From the NCBI RefSeq assembly GCF_014898055.3, contig NW_023601104.1, positions 87,279,106-87,343,105 of the forward strand: DNA of 64,000 nt, given 5' to 3'. The DNA is from Talpa occidentalis (Eukaryota > Chordata > Mammalia > Eulipotyphla > Talpidae). Of the stretch, positions 12,291 to 24,749 are shown piece by piece. Below the pieces are notes generated by a model, which saw only the letters and a program-made list of their open reading frames with translations, was not told where the DNA came from and did no database searches. Numbering within the stretch: position 1 is the first letter of the stretch; every line of letters starts with the position of its first letter. The translations under genes and the position numbers were made by a program.

Positions 12291-12854
12291 TACCTTCCAC
12301 TGAGAACACTGACCTACAGAGGATTTCCACCCCTATTTAAATATATACTCCAAGTCATTTTAGGGGGAAAAAATAACAACAACTAAAGGTTCGTCTGGCT
12401 TTTTTATATTCTTAAAATCTTCAATATTTATGAATATTCATCATGCTAAATATAGTTACTTATTACAGACAAACATAATTATTTCTAAGAAGGTTCTTTC
12501 CTCCTCTGAATGTGATTGGATTGAATGCTTAGTAGATATAAAGACAGAGTTTATTTCCATGGGTCCTCCTTGGTCTGCTTAAAGTGAGCACCTACTTTAA
12601 GCACCCATCCCAAACTAATATTTATACTATGTAATTGACACCTTACTGCAACTTTTTGCCTTTTACCTGATTTTCACAGATTGGTATTACTGACTGTGGT
12701 AGTGGTCTTGTTTTCATAAAACAGATTTTATGTTCACTAAATTATCTTTCAACATTCCCATGAAGTCCTATATACTCAAGCATTTCTCTATCACTTAACG
12801 GAATGATGCTAACATTCAACTGAAGTGCAAGACTTAGGCAACAATAGCTAATAA

Positions 12855-13090
12855 TAACCACTACTCATTTTTGAGCAAACCACATGAAATGAAACAAACC
12901 ACATGAAATGTCACATTATATGCATTATCTCATTTGCTCCTCACAGAACTCTATCAGACTGGCAACCCCTCAGTGGTAACTTCCTATTACCACTGAAGAA
13001 AGCATAGTTAACAGCAATTCAAGGTTGAATCAGGATGAAAACTTGGATCTGACTAAAGTCAGTAATCAGTGTCCTCCACCATTAGACTAT
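12855..13090 (-). repeat. MIR, antisense, with a 19-bp tandem duplication
   Basis: TTATCTCATTTGCTCCTCACAGAACTC and CTTCCTATTACCACTGAAG mark the antisense MIR. Near its start the 16-mer CAAACCACATGAAATG occurs twice (12876-12891, 12895-12910), a later local duplication. Confidence 0.6.
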
Positions 13091-14104
13091 TAGAATTTAA
13101 AATTGCACTTCATATACCTTAATTTTTCTAAAAGTCACCAAATGTAGGATTACATTTTTTAATAAGTAAAAGTCTGTTTTCTACAAAAACACATAAGCAC
13201 TATAGATGTCTCTTAGTTCAACAGAGTAAATGAAACATTTAAAACATTATTTCCCAATTTAATTAGATTTACTATCAGGTAAATCAGTGCTGTCTCATGG
13301 CACCAAGATTGCCATAAATCAGTGCAGTTTCCATAGTATCATCTGGCAAAGCCAAGAAGGTTTCACATGTTTAGCAAATTATCACATTGGAGTTATATTT
13401 AAAATTATATTTGTAGCCAAAGAGGAAATCGGGCCTGGTTTGTAAGTGAAGTCAACACTTAGTAAAATGAGAAATAAGTTTGGAAACTTGCAAGTAGATA
13501 GTGCAAGGTGCAGGAAAGGCCACAATTTATATTTTGTGATGACATTATTCTACATGCATACTGCTTAAACATTTTTAAATATTGATCTAGCTCACTGATC
13601 ATTTGTGGACTATCATCGTATGTGTCAAATTTCTGGCCTGAAATAATGTACTCATCTAACACAAAACTCATGAAAATACCTCATGATTTTTAGTCATTGG
13701 AGGGGAAAAGAGGGGCTACATTTTACAAATTACAAATACCAATGATCATCTGCTTTACTTTTTCCCAAAATAAGTAATTTAAACACTGAGAAAAGAGGCA
13801 ACTTCAAAAAAAGCATGAGCTTAACTGTATGTAAAAGAGTCAAGTCATTAATTTCTTGGCTTCATGGATAGATATTCAAAAGAGTTTCTTTGAATTAGTA
13901 ATTGACATCCTGAAAAATAGGAGGGATTGTAACTTTCTGTCAAGAGAGAAGGTGCTCCACTTACTACATTTGTTTGATGAGATGTTATTTTATCAACTCC
14001 TAACTTCTCCCATGTTTTGCTAGGACAGAATTCAAAGAAAAGATACATTGCAGGATTGAGTTTCTGGTTCTACTGAAACCATTGGTTCCTGGAATTCAGT
14101 TAGT

Positions 14105-14220
14105 GTAAGATTCACTTTAATTCAACAAACATGTACGGAGCAGCTACCATATTGCAAAGCACTTCACTATCTATTGAGGTGGGGACATAGGACAGATGAG
14201 AGATAGAAGGTGTGGTCATC
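14105..14220 (-). repeat. L2 3'-end fragment, antisense
   Basis: TTCAACAAACATGTACGGAGCAGCTACCATATTGC ... GGTGGGGACATAGGACAG follows the antisense L2 3' end order. Diverged. Confidence 0.42.
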
Positions 14221-14345
14221 CATCAAGTAGGGAATAGTTACCTAGTGATCTTAATCCTAACAGATAATTTGTGTACAGCTGTCTTGGTACAGCAAAATAC
14301 CAGCTATGGGCCAAATGTCACCTGCTGACTGCTTTGTAATGGACA

Positions 14346-14465
14346 ATTTTTTTTTTTTTTTTTTGGTGGGACTCTCGCCGGCGGCCGGGGAACCAACTGG
14401 CACTGCAGAGGCTGCGGGCAGCCTCGCAGCCCAGCACTCAACCGCTGCACTACCAGGGGAGGCCC
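14346..14465 (-). mobile_element. Head-only copy of the SINE (tRNA-like part plus poly-A)
   Basis: A short copy in minus orientation. A run of about 19 T is followed directly by the tRNA-like head (GGTGGGACTCTCGCC... to CACTACCAGGGGAGGCC). The whole 3' body seen in other copies is missing. A perfect 11-bp target-site duplication, TGTAATGGACA, lies at 14335-14345 and 14466-14476, so the element inserted in this short form and was not deleted later. The head matches subfamily A. Confidence 0.9.
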
Positions 14466-14535
14466 TGTAATGGACATTTTTATGGGAATACACCCAAATT
14501 GTCTACATATTATTCATGACTGCTTTCACACTCTG

Positions 14536-14765
14536 TTTTTTTGTTTGTTTTTTATTTTATATATTTTTTACATCATTTTTCATTTTTGCACAATGTGTGC
14601 ATTTTCGTCATGGTTATAGAACCCATACAATTCCCACTCACCTTGTTTTCATCCTACTTCCTCCTCCCTCCACCCCCCACCCCCGTATTGTGTCTCTGGT
14701 TTATAGTTGCTTGTTAATTTTGATTTTCACTTTATTATAATTAGTATAAAATAGAGTTTAGTAGT
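14536..14765 (-). mobile_element. L1 3' UTR fragment
   Basis: Antisense copy of the same L1 3' UTR as 57459-57857. Shared stretches include ACATCATTTTTCATTTTTGC, CCCATACAATTCCCAC and GTTTATAGTTGCTTG. It starts with a T-rich tail and is truncated after about 200 bp, with no ORF2. It is more diverged from the 57.5-kb copy in its C-rich centre. Confidence 0.75.
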
Positions 14766-14979
14766 TGCAAGTGAATCTGTATGGCCCACAAGGCCTATTA
14801 TATTTACTGTCTGACACCCTATAAAAATTCTTGCCAATCCCTAGTCTAGTGAAAGAAGAAATTACCAATCTACTACTCTCTCTTCCTTTACATGCTATGT
14901 AAATTATTTCCTCTTTTTATTTGCCAATCAAATAATTACTGCCCAAACTCTTTGGAAAGTCATCATACTTACCTGGTCA

Positions 14980-15290
14980 TTCAACAAATACTCATTGAGT
15001 GTGAAGAACTTACTAGATGATGGTAGATTTACTGGCCAACAGTGATCACCAGGGACATAGACCCCTGCTCTTTGGACGCTTCCATTCCAATTATAGAGTA
15101 TTCCCATTTGTTGTTATCATTATTGTTTTTAAAATTCCACATTCAAAAAATATGTGTGGCATTTCTACTCAGTAAGGCAATGTGCTAGGGACTAAAGAAA
15201 AGGGCATATTAAGAAAGTCTTACTACCACCCTTAGGACTTCAGCACCTTTGCACTAACTATAGTGCAGGAGAAAAGGATACATGCTGGAA
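14980..15290 (-). repeat. Two antisense L2 3'-end fragments in tandem
   Basis: TCATTCAACAAATACTCATTGAGTGTG (about 14980-15110) and ACATTCAAAAAATATGTGTGGC ... GCAATGTGCTAGGGACTAAAG (about 15135-15290) each begin like an antisense L2 tail. Each is followed by diverged 'ctgctcttggagcttacattct'-like sequence. Confidence 0.45.
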
Positions 15291-15299
15291 AGGAGGTAC

Positions 15300-16473
15300 C
15301 AGTAAACTTCAGTGGAAATTCAGAGAGCAGACATATGTTCCAGAGTCCTTTGAGAAGAGTTTTGTAATAAGGTATTCAGAAGGGTTTTACCCACATCTGC
15401 TTGAAAGAGGATCGCTATTAGCATTACAGTTGTGGAACCCTGACTTGTGACAGACAAATCACCTTGGAATTGCCAAACCTGATGGCAGCTGGCTTCCTTC
15501 ATGTTGTTGCTGATGTAAGAAAACAGTGAAGCAGCCAACAGGCTCACTCTGCAGGGAGTGTACCTAATGCAGGTTCTCTCTCAGCCCAGGCTCAAGCCCA
15601 CCTCCTGTTGACTGCGATAGCAATCATCAGGATACAAATAATCAGATTTCTAGAAAGCTATTGAGATTTTCAGCAGAACCAACCTCCACAATGGCTGAGA
15701 GCGTAAGATAATAATTGTGCTAAGCTGAGCACATTCCTGACAAAGCGTGACCTAAAAGCTTGTATTTATAAGTCAATTCAAAGCTAAATCTGACACATTT
15801 TCTCCATCTCCAAGTAGACAACAGAAGTATCCCATCACCTCTCTTTCATTAGGCTTGAGTGGTTTTCTGTAGGACATACACGTTTCCTTGCTGTCCCAAA
15901 TAGAACAGCTGTTTCAAATAGAACAGAATGTTCAAGAGTCAGCCAGTAATGCAGGGCTGCTAATCTGAATCCACAGAGGAGCATGGATTTATCCAAGAAA
16001 TCCCCATTTGCTACCTGCCCTTTTTTGCTCTCATTAAATACGTGGTTTTAATTAGCATTGCATTTTTAAGTAAAATCGCAGAAGGCATGATTTGTTCCCA
16101 TCTTTCCTCCTCCTGGAAGGAAAATCATTTTTAATTTCTTGTTGAAGAGTTCATAGGCAACTTCTTTTTTAAAGAAGCAGATGTTTTACAGGATGAGGTA
16201 GGTGAGGATGTGTTGATAAAGGCTTTCAGCACAGTTTATGAAGGCAGAGTTTGCCTTTATCATATTTATTCATAGTAAGCACCTGTATACCCAACGTATA
16301 TGTTTTGCGCCTGGAAGCTTTATCTCCTTCCTTGAGTGGCTCCATGGTTTGTGCTTTGCTCGGAGCCATTACTGGCTATTAGCACTCTCTCTATTAGGTC
16401 AGCTGTTTCTTAGATTGTCTACAATAGTAGCTTTAAAAACATGCTATGTACAATTACTGGTGCGATTCAGGAT
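15300..16473. other. Intronic, nothing recognised
   Basis: Lies within the large intron between exons B and C. It is single-copy-looking sequence with no clear repeat, exon or RNA gene. Confidence 0.45.
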
Positions 16474-16491
16474 TGTACTGGTATTTATTTA

Positions 16492-16755
16492 TTTATATTT
16501 AAGATTTATTTATTTATTTATACAAGCACTGGGTACAGTCAGAAGGGTGGGAGGGTGAGAGAATTCACCAGAGCCAGAGCGGGGAAGAGAACAGGCAGAC
16601 TGACGAAATACACTGCTGAGGGGAGCAGTGGGCAGCAGGAGAGGTCTGCGCCATGTGGGACCCTCACCGGCGGGCGGGGATCGAACCGGCACTGCAGAGG
16701 CTGCAGGCAGCTTCGCAGCCCAGCACTCAACCGTTGCGCCACCAGGGGAGCCCCC
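16492..16755 (-). mobile_element. tRNA-derived SINE, subfamily A, complete
   Basis: Minus-strand copy with ATTT tail, body and head (GCGCCACCAGGGGAGCC). The 18-bp duplication TGTACTGGTATTTATTTA at 16474-16491 and 16756-16773 is perfect. The pol III B-box GGTTCGATCCCC is intact on the minus strand at 16676-16687. The overlapping long open frames on both strands are artefacts of this element. It is probably one of the youngest copies here. Confidence 0.94.
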
Positions 16756-16773
16756 TGTACTGGTATTTATTTA

Positions 16774-19343
16774 ATGATTATTAAGATATATCATGAATGT
16801 ACTGTTCAGGTAATTTTACAAGCATGACTTGGGAACAGTAATGCATCCATGGGGGACTTTGAGGGACTTGAGGGAACTTCAACTCCATAAATACCCCAGT
16901 CATCTCATTTGTAACCACCACTTTCCAGGCTTTGATAAGAAAACCTATGCAGATTCCTTTGCAAACATAGCTCCATGCTTCCCCTAAGCCCAAATGATTG
17001 GCCATGCTTCAAGCCTCTCCTATATAGAGATTTAGGATATAAGGCAATCTTAATGTTAATACCATAAAAATAGTATGTATAACTCTAGGTGAATACTGAA
17101 ACTTGGGAAATGCCATTCTACTGGATTGCATGACTTTTGAGGTCATACATTATCTCATCTCTGACTCCAGAATGTACAGTAAGCATACATTATGTAAAAT
17201 TGTTGGTGAATATTTTTTAGCTTCGGTCTTTCTGAATTTCTAACAAAAATTTAATTGCTATTTTTTCAGTAATGCTTAAATGCCACATTTGAATTACAGG
17301 CTATCAAATCATGCTGAAATGTGAAGAATTTTTATTTTTTCAAAGTGACCCAGACTAACATGTTAGCCATAATATTAAACTCATCGATTTCACCTTGCTC
17401 TTTAAAAGTTAAAAAAAAAAAAAAGGAGGCCAAATATGAGTTGGGATTTTTCTATTATAATGAGTGAAAATAGCAGTGGATCAAAAGTCCGTATTTAGGA
17501 ATCCAAACCTCGGTCCTTTTCAAGCCACATGCTTTCACCCTTCCAAATAACTTATGGGCATTAAGTAGGAAAGACTAAAGATATTCACCCATAAAGATAG
17601 CATTTTTAATCATCTCCAGTCCAAACTTCTAGATGTTAATAACATGAGGAATACTACTTAATTTTCTTACTAGGTTTCAATAAATACATAAAATTCATGT
17701 GAGTAATCACTATTTTCTTTAAAATGCTTCCTTTAAAAGAGTATTAACTGTTTCCAATAGGGCACCACCATTCATGCCTTCTACCTCTTTTCTTAAATGA
17801 GTGGCTCATTCTTTTGGGTGTCCTTGTTTATGGCAAATATTTTTCCATTGTAGGTAGATTTGGTTTCTAAAAATGAATTAAAATCATGAGACAAGTCTGA
17901 AGTAGGTAAAAAAAAACAAAAATCAACTGACTAAATTCTTTTTCATTAGCGAGTTGCTAGGAATATTGAATTTTATACAATAAAATACCAATTGCATAAA
18001 GATAAATGTATCAACCTGATTTAGCAGGCATTTTTATGAGTCTGCTCTTCTGTGGATGAGTGTTGCTTTTTGTTTGTAGCATTGTTGTGTAAATTTGGAT
18101 TTCTGTGGCAAAGAAAGTTTGCATAGTGAGAAATATGGGTCATTCAGTGGTTCTCTTTAGATTATAATCATAAAATGTGAGTGACAAGGGGATTCAGAGA
18201 TGCTCTCTTCTGCTGCTCTCACTTTTTTACGAGGACTCTGAGAATGTGAGAATGGCGGTCTCTTATTTCCATTTTTCCATGCCAGCAAACTTTCCTTTTT
18301 GAGCTTTGGTCTAGAAATGATCGTATAAACCATTATTGAGTTCCAATAATGCAGTTGACTCTGGATTCAATTGTAGAATTTGAGGATGAATAGATAGAGA
18401 TACAACCTTACCCTCGTGGAGGTTAAAAGCTAAATAGCAGCCATGCAGATTGAGGTATGAGGGACAGACTTTGAGAAGCTGTCTGCACAGATTGAACTTG
18501 CAAATAGGAATAAAACTTACCAAGGAAGAGGTTGTTTTTTTAATCACTGATGGAGAGTTGGGAATTAAATGTGGAAAAGAGATGGAGGGACAGTGCATTG
18601 TTAAACTAGTGACAAATTCAAGAAAACATTTCTGCCACAGATTCCTTTTCTCCAGGGGAACAGTTGGATAAATTAAATTTTTTTAAAAATTAAATGTATC
18701 ATTTGTCTTATGAACTTTGAACTTATATTATTCCTGAGAGAAAAATTCTTGGTGGGCATCATTAAATATTAATCATTAGAGATCAGTTTAGCAGTGATTT
18801 AGTCAGGTTGGAACAGCTTTTAAGAAACCAATTACAATGAGGGTTATGAAAGAGAAGTGGAAGAAACCCAGGGAAAATATTAGAATTTTTGCAGGGAATT
18901 CTGGCTAACTGGCTTGTTGAGACAGCAATAATAAAAAAAAAGGTTCTTGTGTGCTAAGGATATAATAATTTGTAAAAAGCAAAAACTAAGGTTACTAAAA
19001 TTGCAGACTCTACCTTTTGAACTAATACTTCCTTTTTAATATTTACGTGTTTGATTAAAAGATAAGAATTAGAACAAAATATCCATCTTATAGTCAATTA
19101 CCTTGTAAAATTTACTTACACAGAAATTCCACAAATATCATTATATAGTTGGAGGACTAGAAAGTATTTTTTTTGCATAGTAAGGCTGTTTATATCAACT
19201 GTTTAATATAGAGAAAAAACTGAAATCACTGAATTTCTAGCAATAAGAGATTAGTAATATAAACTGTGGTATAACCAAAATGATAGAGAAAATTCCTTTA
19301 TGTAATCTTAAATGACAGAGGAGTGGTGATCTTAATATAAAAA
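16774..19343. other. Intronic, nothing recognised
   Basis: AT-rich intron sequence with a short A run near 17411. No confident repeat family. The opposing open frames near 18311-18671 look like chance. Confidence 0.45.
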
Positions 19344-19352
19344 TGTAGTATA

Positions 19353-19627
19353 GGGGCCTCCCTGGTGGTGCAAGGGGTTAATTAAGCACAGCACTATGAA
19401 GCTATCCACAGCTAGTGCAGCACGAGTTCAATACCCATACAGGAATGTGACCCACATGGTACAGCAGACCTCTCCTGTCTCACCCGCTGTTCTCCTCAGC
19501 AGTGTACTTCAGTCAATCTGCCTGTTCTGTTCCCCACTTTGTCTCTGGTGGGTCCTCTCACCCCCACCCCACACCTCTGGCCTGTACCCTCATTCTTGTA
19601 TGTATAAATAAATCTTTGAAAAAAAGG
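19353..19627 (+). mobile_element. tRNA-derived SINE, subfamily B, complete
   Basis: The only plus-strand copy. It starts GGGGCCTCCCTGGTGGTGCA, has the body read in sense (ACATGGTACAGCAGACCTCTCC, CTCAGCAGTGTACTTCAG), and ends with AATAAATCTTTGAAAAAAA. A 9-bp duplication TGTAGTATA lies at 19344-19352 and 19628-19636. It carries several substitutions in the head and is older than the subfamily A copies. Confidence 0.92.
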
Positions 19628-20859
19628 TGTAGTATAATTGTTTACTTATAATGTTCCAAACCTGAAACATACAAAGTTTCGGTGCAATATTCAATAAATA
19701 TCATTTTAAATAAATACTAATTATGGTGGATTAAAATAAAACAGAAGAGGACTGGCTATCTTTCTAAATTATGTTTTGTCATCACTTTGACTTATTAAAT
19801 TATGTGTGTCTTTTTGAAAACAAGAGGGTGTTTGCAAATGCATCCTTTGTACATGTAACCAGTGACTTGATGGGCCCAAAAAAGAGATGTTTTCAAAGAA
19901 CTGGAAGAAATAACCCTTAAATTATGCTATTAGGTTTATTTTTAATTTGTTGCTTTTTTTCTTCATATTTTTATTTTCCAAATTTCCTAAGAATGAAATA
20001 TGTCAGGGTCATATTTTAACTGTCATGTCAAGAATCTGGTTCCATAATTACAAATATAAATTTATAAAAATATGTCCTTTTTTGTGAACATCACAGTTTA
20101 TGCTTTTATGCCTGTTGATTTTGTGTTAGAAATTTAAAACTATACCTCTTGGGAAGAATGAATAGGATTTCAATATCTCTGTGTGTTTGTTTCATCCTTC
20201 CTCTGGCAGGCACCGTTTTGAGTCATCACTATGCCATGTGCTTCATTGGGCCACACGTTCAACCGGGCCTCTCCTGGCCTCTCACTGTCTTTCTCAGCCC
20301 AGATGTCACAGGCAAAACATGAGTGTTTGCTCTTCCTCATTTTTCCTTCTGTTATTGGTGCATAATCATGAAGACATTTTTGGTGGGAAATCATTTCTTA
20401 ATGCTTTTCTCATTCATCCATCATATAGAATCTATGGGGATTTCCAGCTCTGGCTGAGAACATAACTCTTCTCTCCATTGGTATATCTTCCAGCTCCACC
20501 CAAGCCTTTAGTATTTCACATCAGAGCTGTACTAGCTAGCTTTATCCCTGCCTCTAGTTGCCCCATGTCAACCTATCCTGAAGTAGTTCTTGTGATACAG
20601 TTGGGGCATAATGTATATCCTTTTCTTACCAGAGATCCTAAAATTTTTTATCAAGTTTTTAGATACTTTATTTACTTATGAAATCCCCATAGTTTGTGAA
20701 AACCAAAAATCATTTGGTTAAAAACCTCAGGCCTTCATCTTAAAAGCACCTAAACTCCTTTTTGGTGCATGAAATCTGATCATCTTGAACATCTGAGGGT
20801 TGTGGTCATGCTTTTAACTTCTTTTACATCCTTGTTAATATTTTAACAGTATAGAATTT

Positions 20860-21515
20860 CTCCCCTCAGATGGTCATCATAGTTCTCTATCCCATCACTA
20901 AAACACCTGTAATTCTCCACAATTGTGCCACACTATTCTGCACACTAACAAGAGATCAGAGTAATATTTGAAAAATAAAAATTAAAGCATGTCATTCCTT
21001 TCCTTAAAGCCTTTGGTTGTCTTCTGATTATGCCTAAGGAAAAAAAATCCCAAATCCAAATCCAGCCTCTGGATTTCATTGTAACCACTTCCCCATACTC
21101 AACGTGCCCAAGCCATGGGGCTTGCACCATGGGCACCATGGGCTCACTGGGCACCACCACAGGGGTCTGGAACATGGTTCCCTGCCACTGTCTCTTCCCC
21201 CACTTACCTCCCACTTTCCTAGCCTCCACCCTCAAGTTTTCAACTGGTTGATTCATTTGTTTCTACTTACCTTGCAGTCAAATATCACACCCACAGGGGC
21301 CTTTTCAGAACCTCAAATCTAAATTTAGTTCTTCCTATTCCTTTTCTTAAAGCCTGTATCATAGATTTTCATTGTGTTTTCTGTGTAGACAATTTATTTA
21401 CTTAAAGCTTTTCTGCTAACTAGATGCCCTGCCCATATTCCTTAATGTTTTATTTGCTCTTTGACCAACACATAGTAGGGACCCAATAAATTACTGTTGA
21501 ATGAATGAGTAAAAG
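20860..21515 (+). repeat. L2, sense, long 3' part
   Basis: AGCATGTCATTCCTTTCCTTAAAGCCTTTGG, then GGATTTCATTG, later AACTAGATGCCCTGCC and CATAGTAGGGACCCAATAAATTACTGTTGAATGAATG, follow the L2 3' end in order. Open frames here on both strands are chance. Confidence 0.62.
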
Positions 21516-21734
21516 AAAGAAAATAATGAAGTGTAGTAAATAGTTAAAAAACATTCAAGAGAAAAACATTGCAATTTTACTACTTATCACAGGAAAGTAT
21601 ATTGAAGCATCCTTTTAAAATCTTTTTAATTAGGAAAATTATTTGGTTATGATTCCATTTTTAGCTAAGATTTGGGGAAAAGGGCACATTCATACATTCC
21701 ATGAAAAGAGGAATATTTTCTGTGTCACTTTTAT

Positions 21735-22250
21735 TTATCTATTAAATATTTGTTGAATGACTAAGAGGATTAGTATAATTATTATGGAAAGCAGTCTAGC
21801 TAAATGTATTTAAAAATATCAGATTGTTTTTATTGACCCAGTATTTCCACCTAACAATTTGTCATAAGGAATAGTTCTAAATATGGAAAAGGTTATAAAT
21901 TTAAAGATATTCCCCACAGTGTTATTTATAGAAGTAAAACATTGAAAACCACCTCAGCGCCCGTTAAAGCAATAGCTGAGCAAAGCATCAAATATCCACT
22001 AGAAAATATATGAGTAACACATAAACCAAAGGTTAGGATAATAGAATGACTTCAAAAACGTTAATAGTGTTAATGGAAATAAACAAAGAGTACAAAGTTT
22101 TATAACAATGTTTACAAATCTGATCCACAGGAAAAAAAGACTGGAACAAAATATGTCAGGCTGTTATGACTACAGGTGGTTTCCTTTTCTTCAGTTCCAT
22201 ATTTTCTTTAATGTGCACTTATTTTTTACAAAAGTTATAATTGTATTAAA
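21735..22250 (+). mobile_element. Ancient L1 (L1M-type) ORF2 3' end and 3' UTR
   Basis: ATTATGGAAAGCAGTCTAGC, TTGACCCAGTATTTCCACC, CAATTTGTCATAAGGAAT and AGTGTTATTTATAG are diverged forms of the conserved end of L1 ORF2, followed by 3' UTR-like sequence with GGTGGTTTCCTTTTCTTC. Heavily mutated. It lies in the intron just before exon C. Confidence 0.55.
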
Positions 22251-22364
22251 TCATGATGTGGCATTGCTGGGATGTTGGGGTTCCATTTTATTTTCAGTGC
22301 ATTTAAAGGAATCCTGATCCTTGCATGTTGTAATCCTTTTACTGAAATCTGTACTTTTTTTCAG

Positions 22365-22473
22365 GGTGACAGAAGCTTTGCTGAAAGTTGCCATGTTCAT
22401 GGGTTAGATCATTCAACCTCTTGGCAGGATCAGGGTAGCTTCCTGTCTAGTCCACGATTTTCACACTTAAACT
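22365..22473 (+). CDS. Coding exon C of the same unidentified gene
   Basis: A 109-nt exon, 36 codons plus one base. The acceptor is CTTTTTTTCAG (ending 22364), and the donor ACT|GTAAGTAA is a perfect consensus, the best splice site in the window. Only frame 1 is open; the other two contain stops. It reads GDRSFAESCHVHGLDHSTSW, then QDQGSFLSSPRFSHLN, a Ser- and His-rich segment. The single leftover base (T) gives phase 1, which exon D needs. An old L1 3'-end fragment lies just upstream in the intron, but the exon itself is not repeat sequence. Function is unknown. The aromatic and serine pattern suggests a disordered tail rather than a folded domain, which is inference only. Confidence 0.7.
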
Positions 22474-22934
22474 GTAAGTAATGAAGTCTTGTACCAGTTT
22501 TTAAATTGGATTTTTTAAAAATGCAACTCATGGAAAAATTAAAGTGGACAGCCAGAACATGATAGTAATATTCATGTTGTGGGCTTGAAAAAATTCTCCT
22601 TATGAAACATACAATTAATGTTCCCAAGGTCATTTATAATATTACCCCATTTTACTGAAAAAATGATAGAATCCCTTCTTTTTAAAAGTTTACACTTCTC
22701 AGAAGAACTTAAAATGAATCACCCGCAGTAATTTTGGATGAGTGGGCAAATGCATTTAGATGGTATTAAAATAAAATTCAAATCATCAAAGAGCGATAAG
22801 TCTTTGCATAGAACTATGCAGAAATGCCTAAACCTGTGCAAAGAATAAGGATACTAATATTAATTCCAGCTGTATTTCATTCTGTGAATATAGTGTAAAC
22901 GTTAAAATGCCAGCAACATTAGCAAGTTGTGAAT

Positions 22935-23295
22935 CCGTTGACCCAGGATACCATCACCTTCCATCTCCCATCTCTTCCCTACTCTACTTGTATTACAAGC
23001 TTCAGCTCTATGTTACATCCATAAACAAGCCTTCATAACCTACCATTTTAAGTATGGTTTCTGTTATGAGAACCCACACATATTACCTTTTCCCTTTAAA
23101 ACCCTTCTCAGAACAATTAAGTAGTTATTTGTTATTTGAGCAGCTTTTTATTTACTTCTTCTTCTCTCTCTCAAGAATGAACTCTGTGATGATAGGGATG
23201 ATGTCTGTTTTGCTCACCACCGTTTTTCGGCTTCCTTCATAGTAATTGGTCCCTAATAAGTACTCAATTAATGTTGACTGAATGAGTATATGAGC
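22935..23295 (+). repeat. L2 3' end, sense
   Basis: AACTCTGTGATGATAGGGATGATGTCTGTTTTGCTCACC and CCTAATAAGTACTCAATTAATGTTGACTGAATGAG are the L2 3' end. The upstream CCATCTCCCATCTCTTCCC part fits the preceding L2 region. Confidence 0.66.
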
Positions 23296-24432
23296 TGTTT
23301 AATTTCACTTTTGTCCGAATATTATTTCATGGATTCACATTTAGGTAGCCATTTAGGTCTTCAGTTTAGCATAAGCATAGGGTCTTGTACATTAAATTTG
23401 ACAACTCTGTCATTTTAAAAAGGTAGATTGCTATAGAAGAAAATAGCAAAATAAGCCACAAGGAAGTAGGTCAAATTCAAAAGTGATAACTCTCATTTTT
23501 GCTGATTTATATTCATGGATTCATTGAATAAATATTTATCAGTTTCTGATAAATGTTTTGGTTTTTATTATATCATGATTATTTTTATTCCAAAAGCAAA
23601 GCATTTTCTCTTTCCCATCCTAACTATTTTACCAACTGATTTTATATATCTGCATAAACCCTCTGCTTTTCTAATCTGGCAGTCGTCCTTCAGTATGGAC
23701 CATATGTCAAGTTAGTTATTGTAACTCGGAATCTCATATACACATAGGCCAATTTTTAAATTTTTCATACTAAACAGTGGAAAACTTTCTTCAGTTCTGT
23801 CTGATATATGTAAACATAAAGGAAGAAAGTAGGGGCAAAGCACCACTAAACTTCATAGCATCCCATCCATTAAGATATTCAATAGCTTGGAGATAAACAG
23901 AGCCATTGTGTGAGCATGGAGCTCACAGTTCTGCTAATTAATTTTGCCATGACTTTTATGAGATATCATAGAAAGTCACCTAAAAGGAGATGGTCCAAAG
24001 ACATTGGGTGGGATTGGGGGGTGGAATCAAGATGTTTGGAATTTTATTTCATATTTTGACAGGCATTGAAAGAAACTATCTGCCTTCCCACTCAGTAGCA
24101 TTTCATGAACACCTGTGGTCATTTCTCTAAGATATATTTCTCACAGGAAGTCATAGGTTTCCATATAAATACAACGAGCAAAAGGAAATAAAGTTAACTG
24201 AGGCTAGGAAAATATATTGAGAACATAATCTGAATAGGAAAATACTTAGTATAGTCAGTATTTAAAAACTCAGTGCAAAATTTCACTTAAAATAAACATC
24301 TTTATTAATTTGTTGATAAATTTACTATTAATAATTACTGCTTCCTAGATATATAGTTTTTGACTAGTTTTGTTTTATGATCTTCCCCCCAACACCCATT
24401 TCTGTGTTTTCAAGGATATATTTTATAATTTT

Positions 24433-24749
24433 TTTTTTTTTTATTTATAGAGGCATGTTTTTATTTATTTATTTATTTGTTTGTTTATTTGTTTTGTTTA
24501 TACGTGCACTGGGTACAGTCAGAAGCGCGGGAGGGTAAGAGAATTCACCAGAGCCAGAGCGGGGAGCAGAGCAGGCAGAAGGACCAAAGTACACTGCTGA
24601 GGGGAGCAGCGGGCGGCAGGAGAGGTCTGCACGCCATGTGGGACCCTCCTCCGGTGGCCGGGGAGCAGCCGGGGATCGAACCGGCGCTGCAGAGGTCGCC
24701 GGCAGCCTGGCAACCCAGCGCTCAACCGCTGCGCCACCGGGGAGGCCCC
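24433..24749 (-). mobile_element. tRNA-derived SINE, subfamily A, long A-rich tail
   Basis: Minus-strand copy with a 16-bp perfect duplication, TATATTTTATAATTTT, at 24417-24432 and 24750-24765. The tail is unusually long (TTTATTTATAGAGGCATG and repeated TTTA/TTTG units) and the CpG-rich head is well preserved (GCGCCACCGGGGAGGCC). It contains an extra CCGGGGAGCAGC unit next to the B-box. Probably young. Confidence 0.94.

Noticed and set aside
16441..16827. 128-codon open frame, plus opposing frames
   Set aside because: Produced by the GC-rich SINE at 16492-16755.
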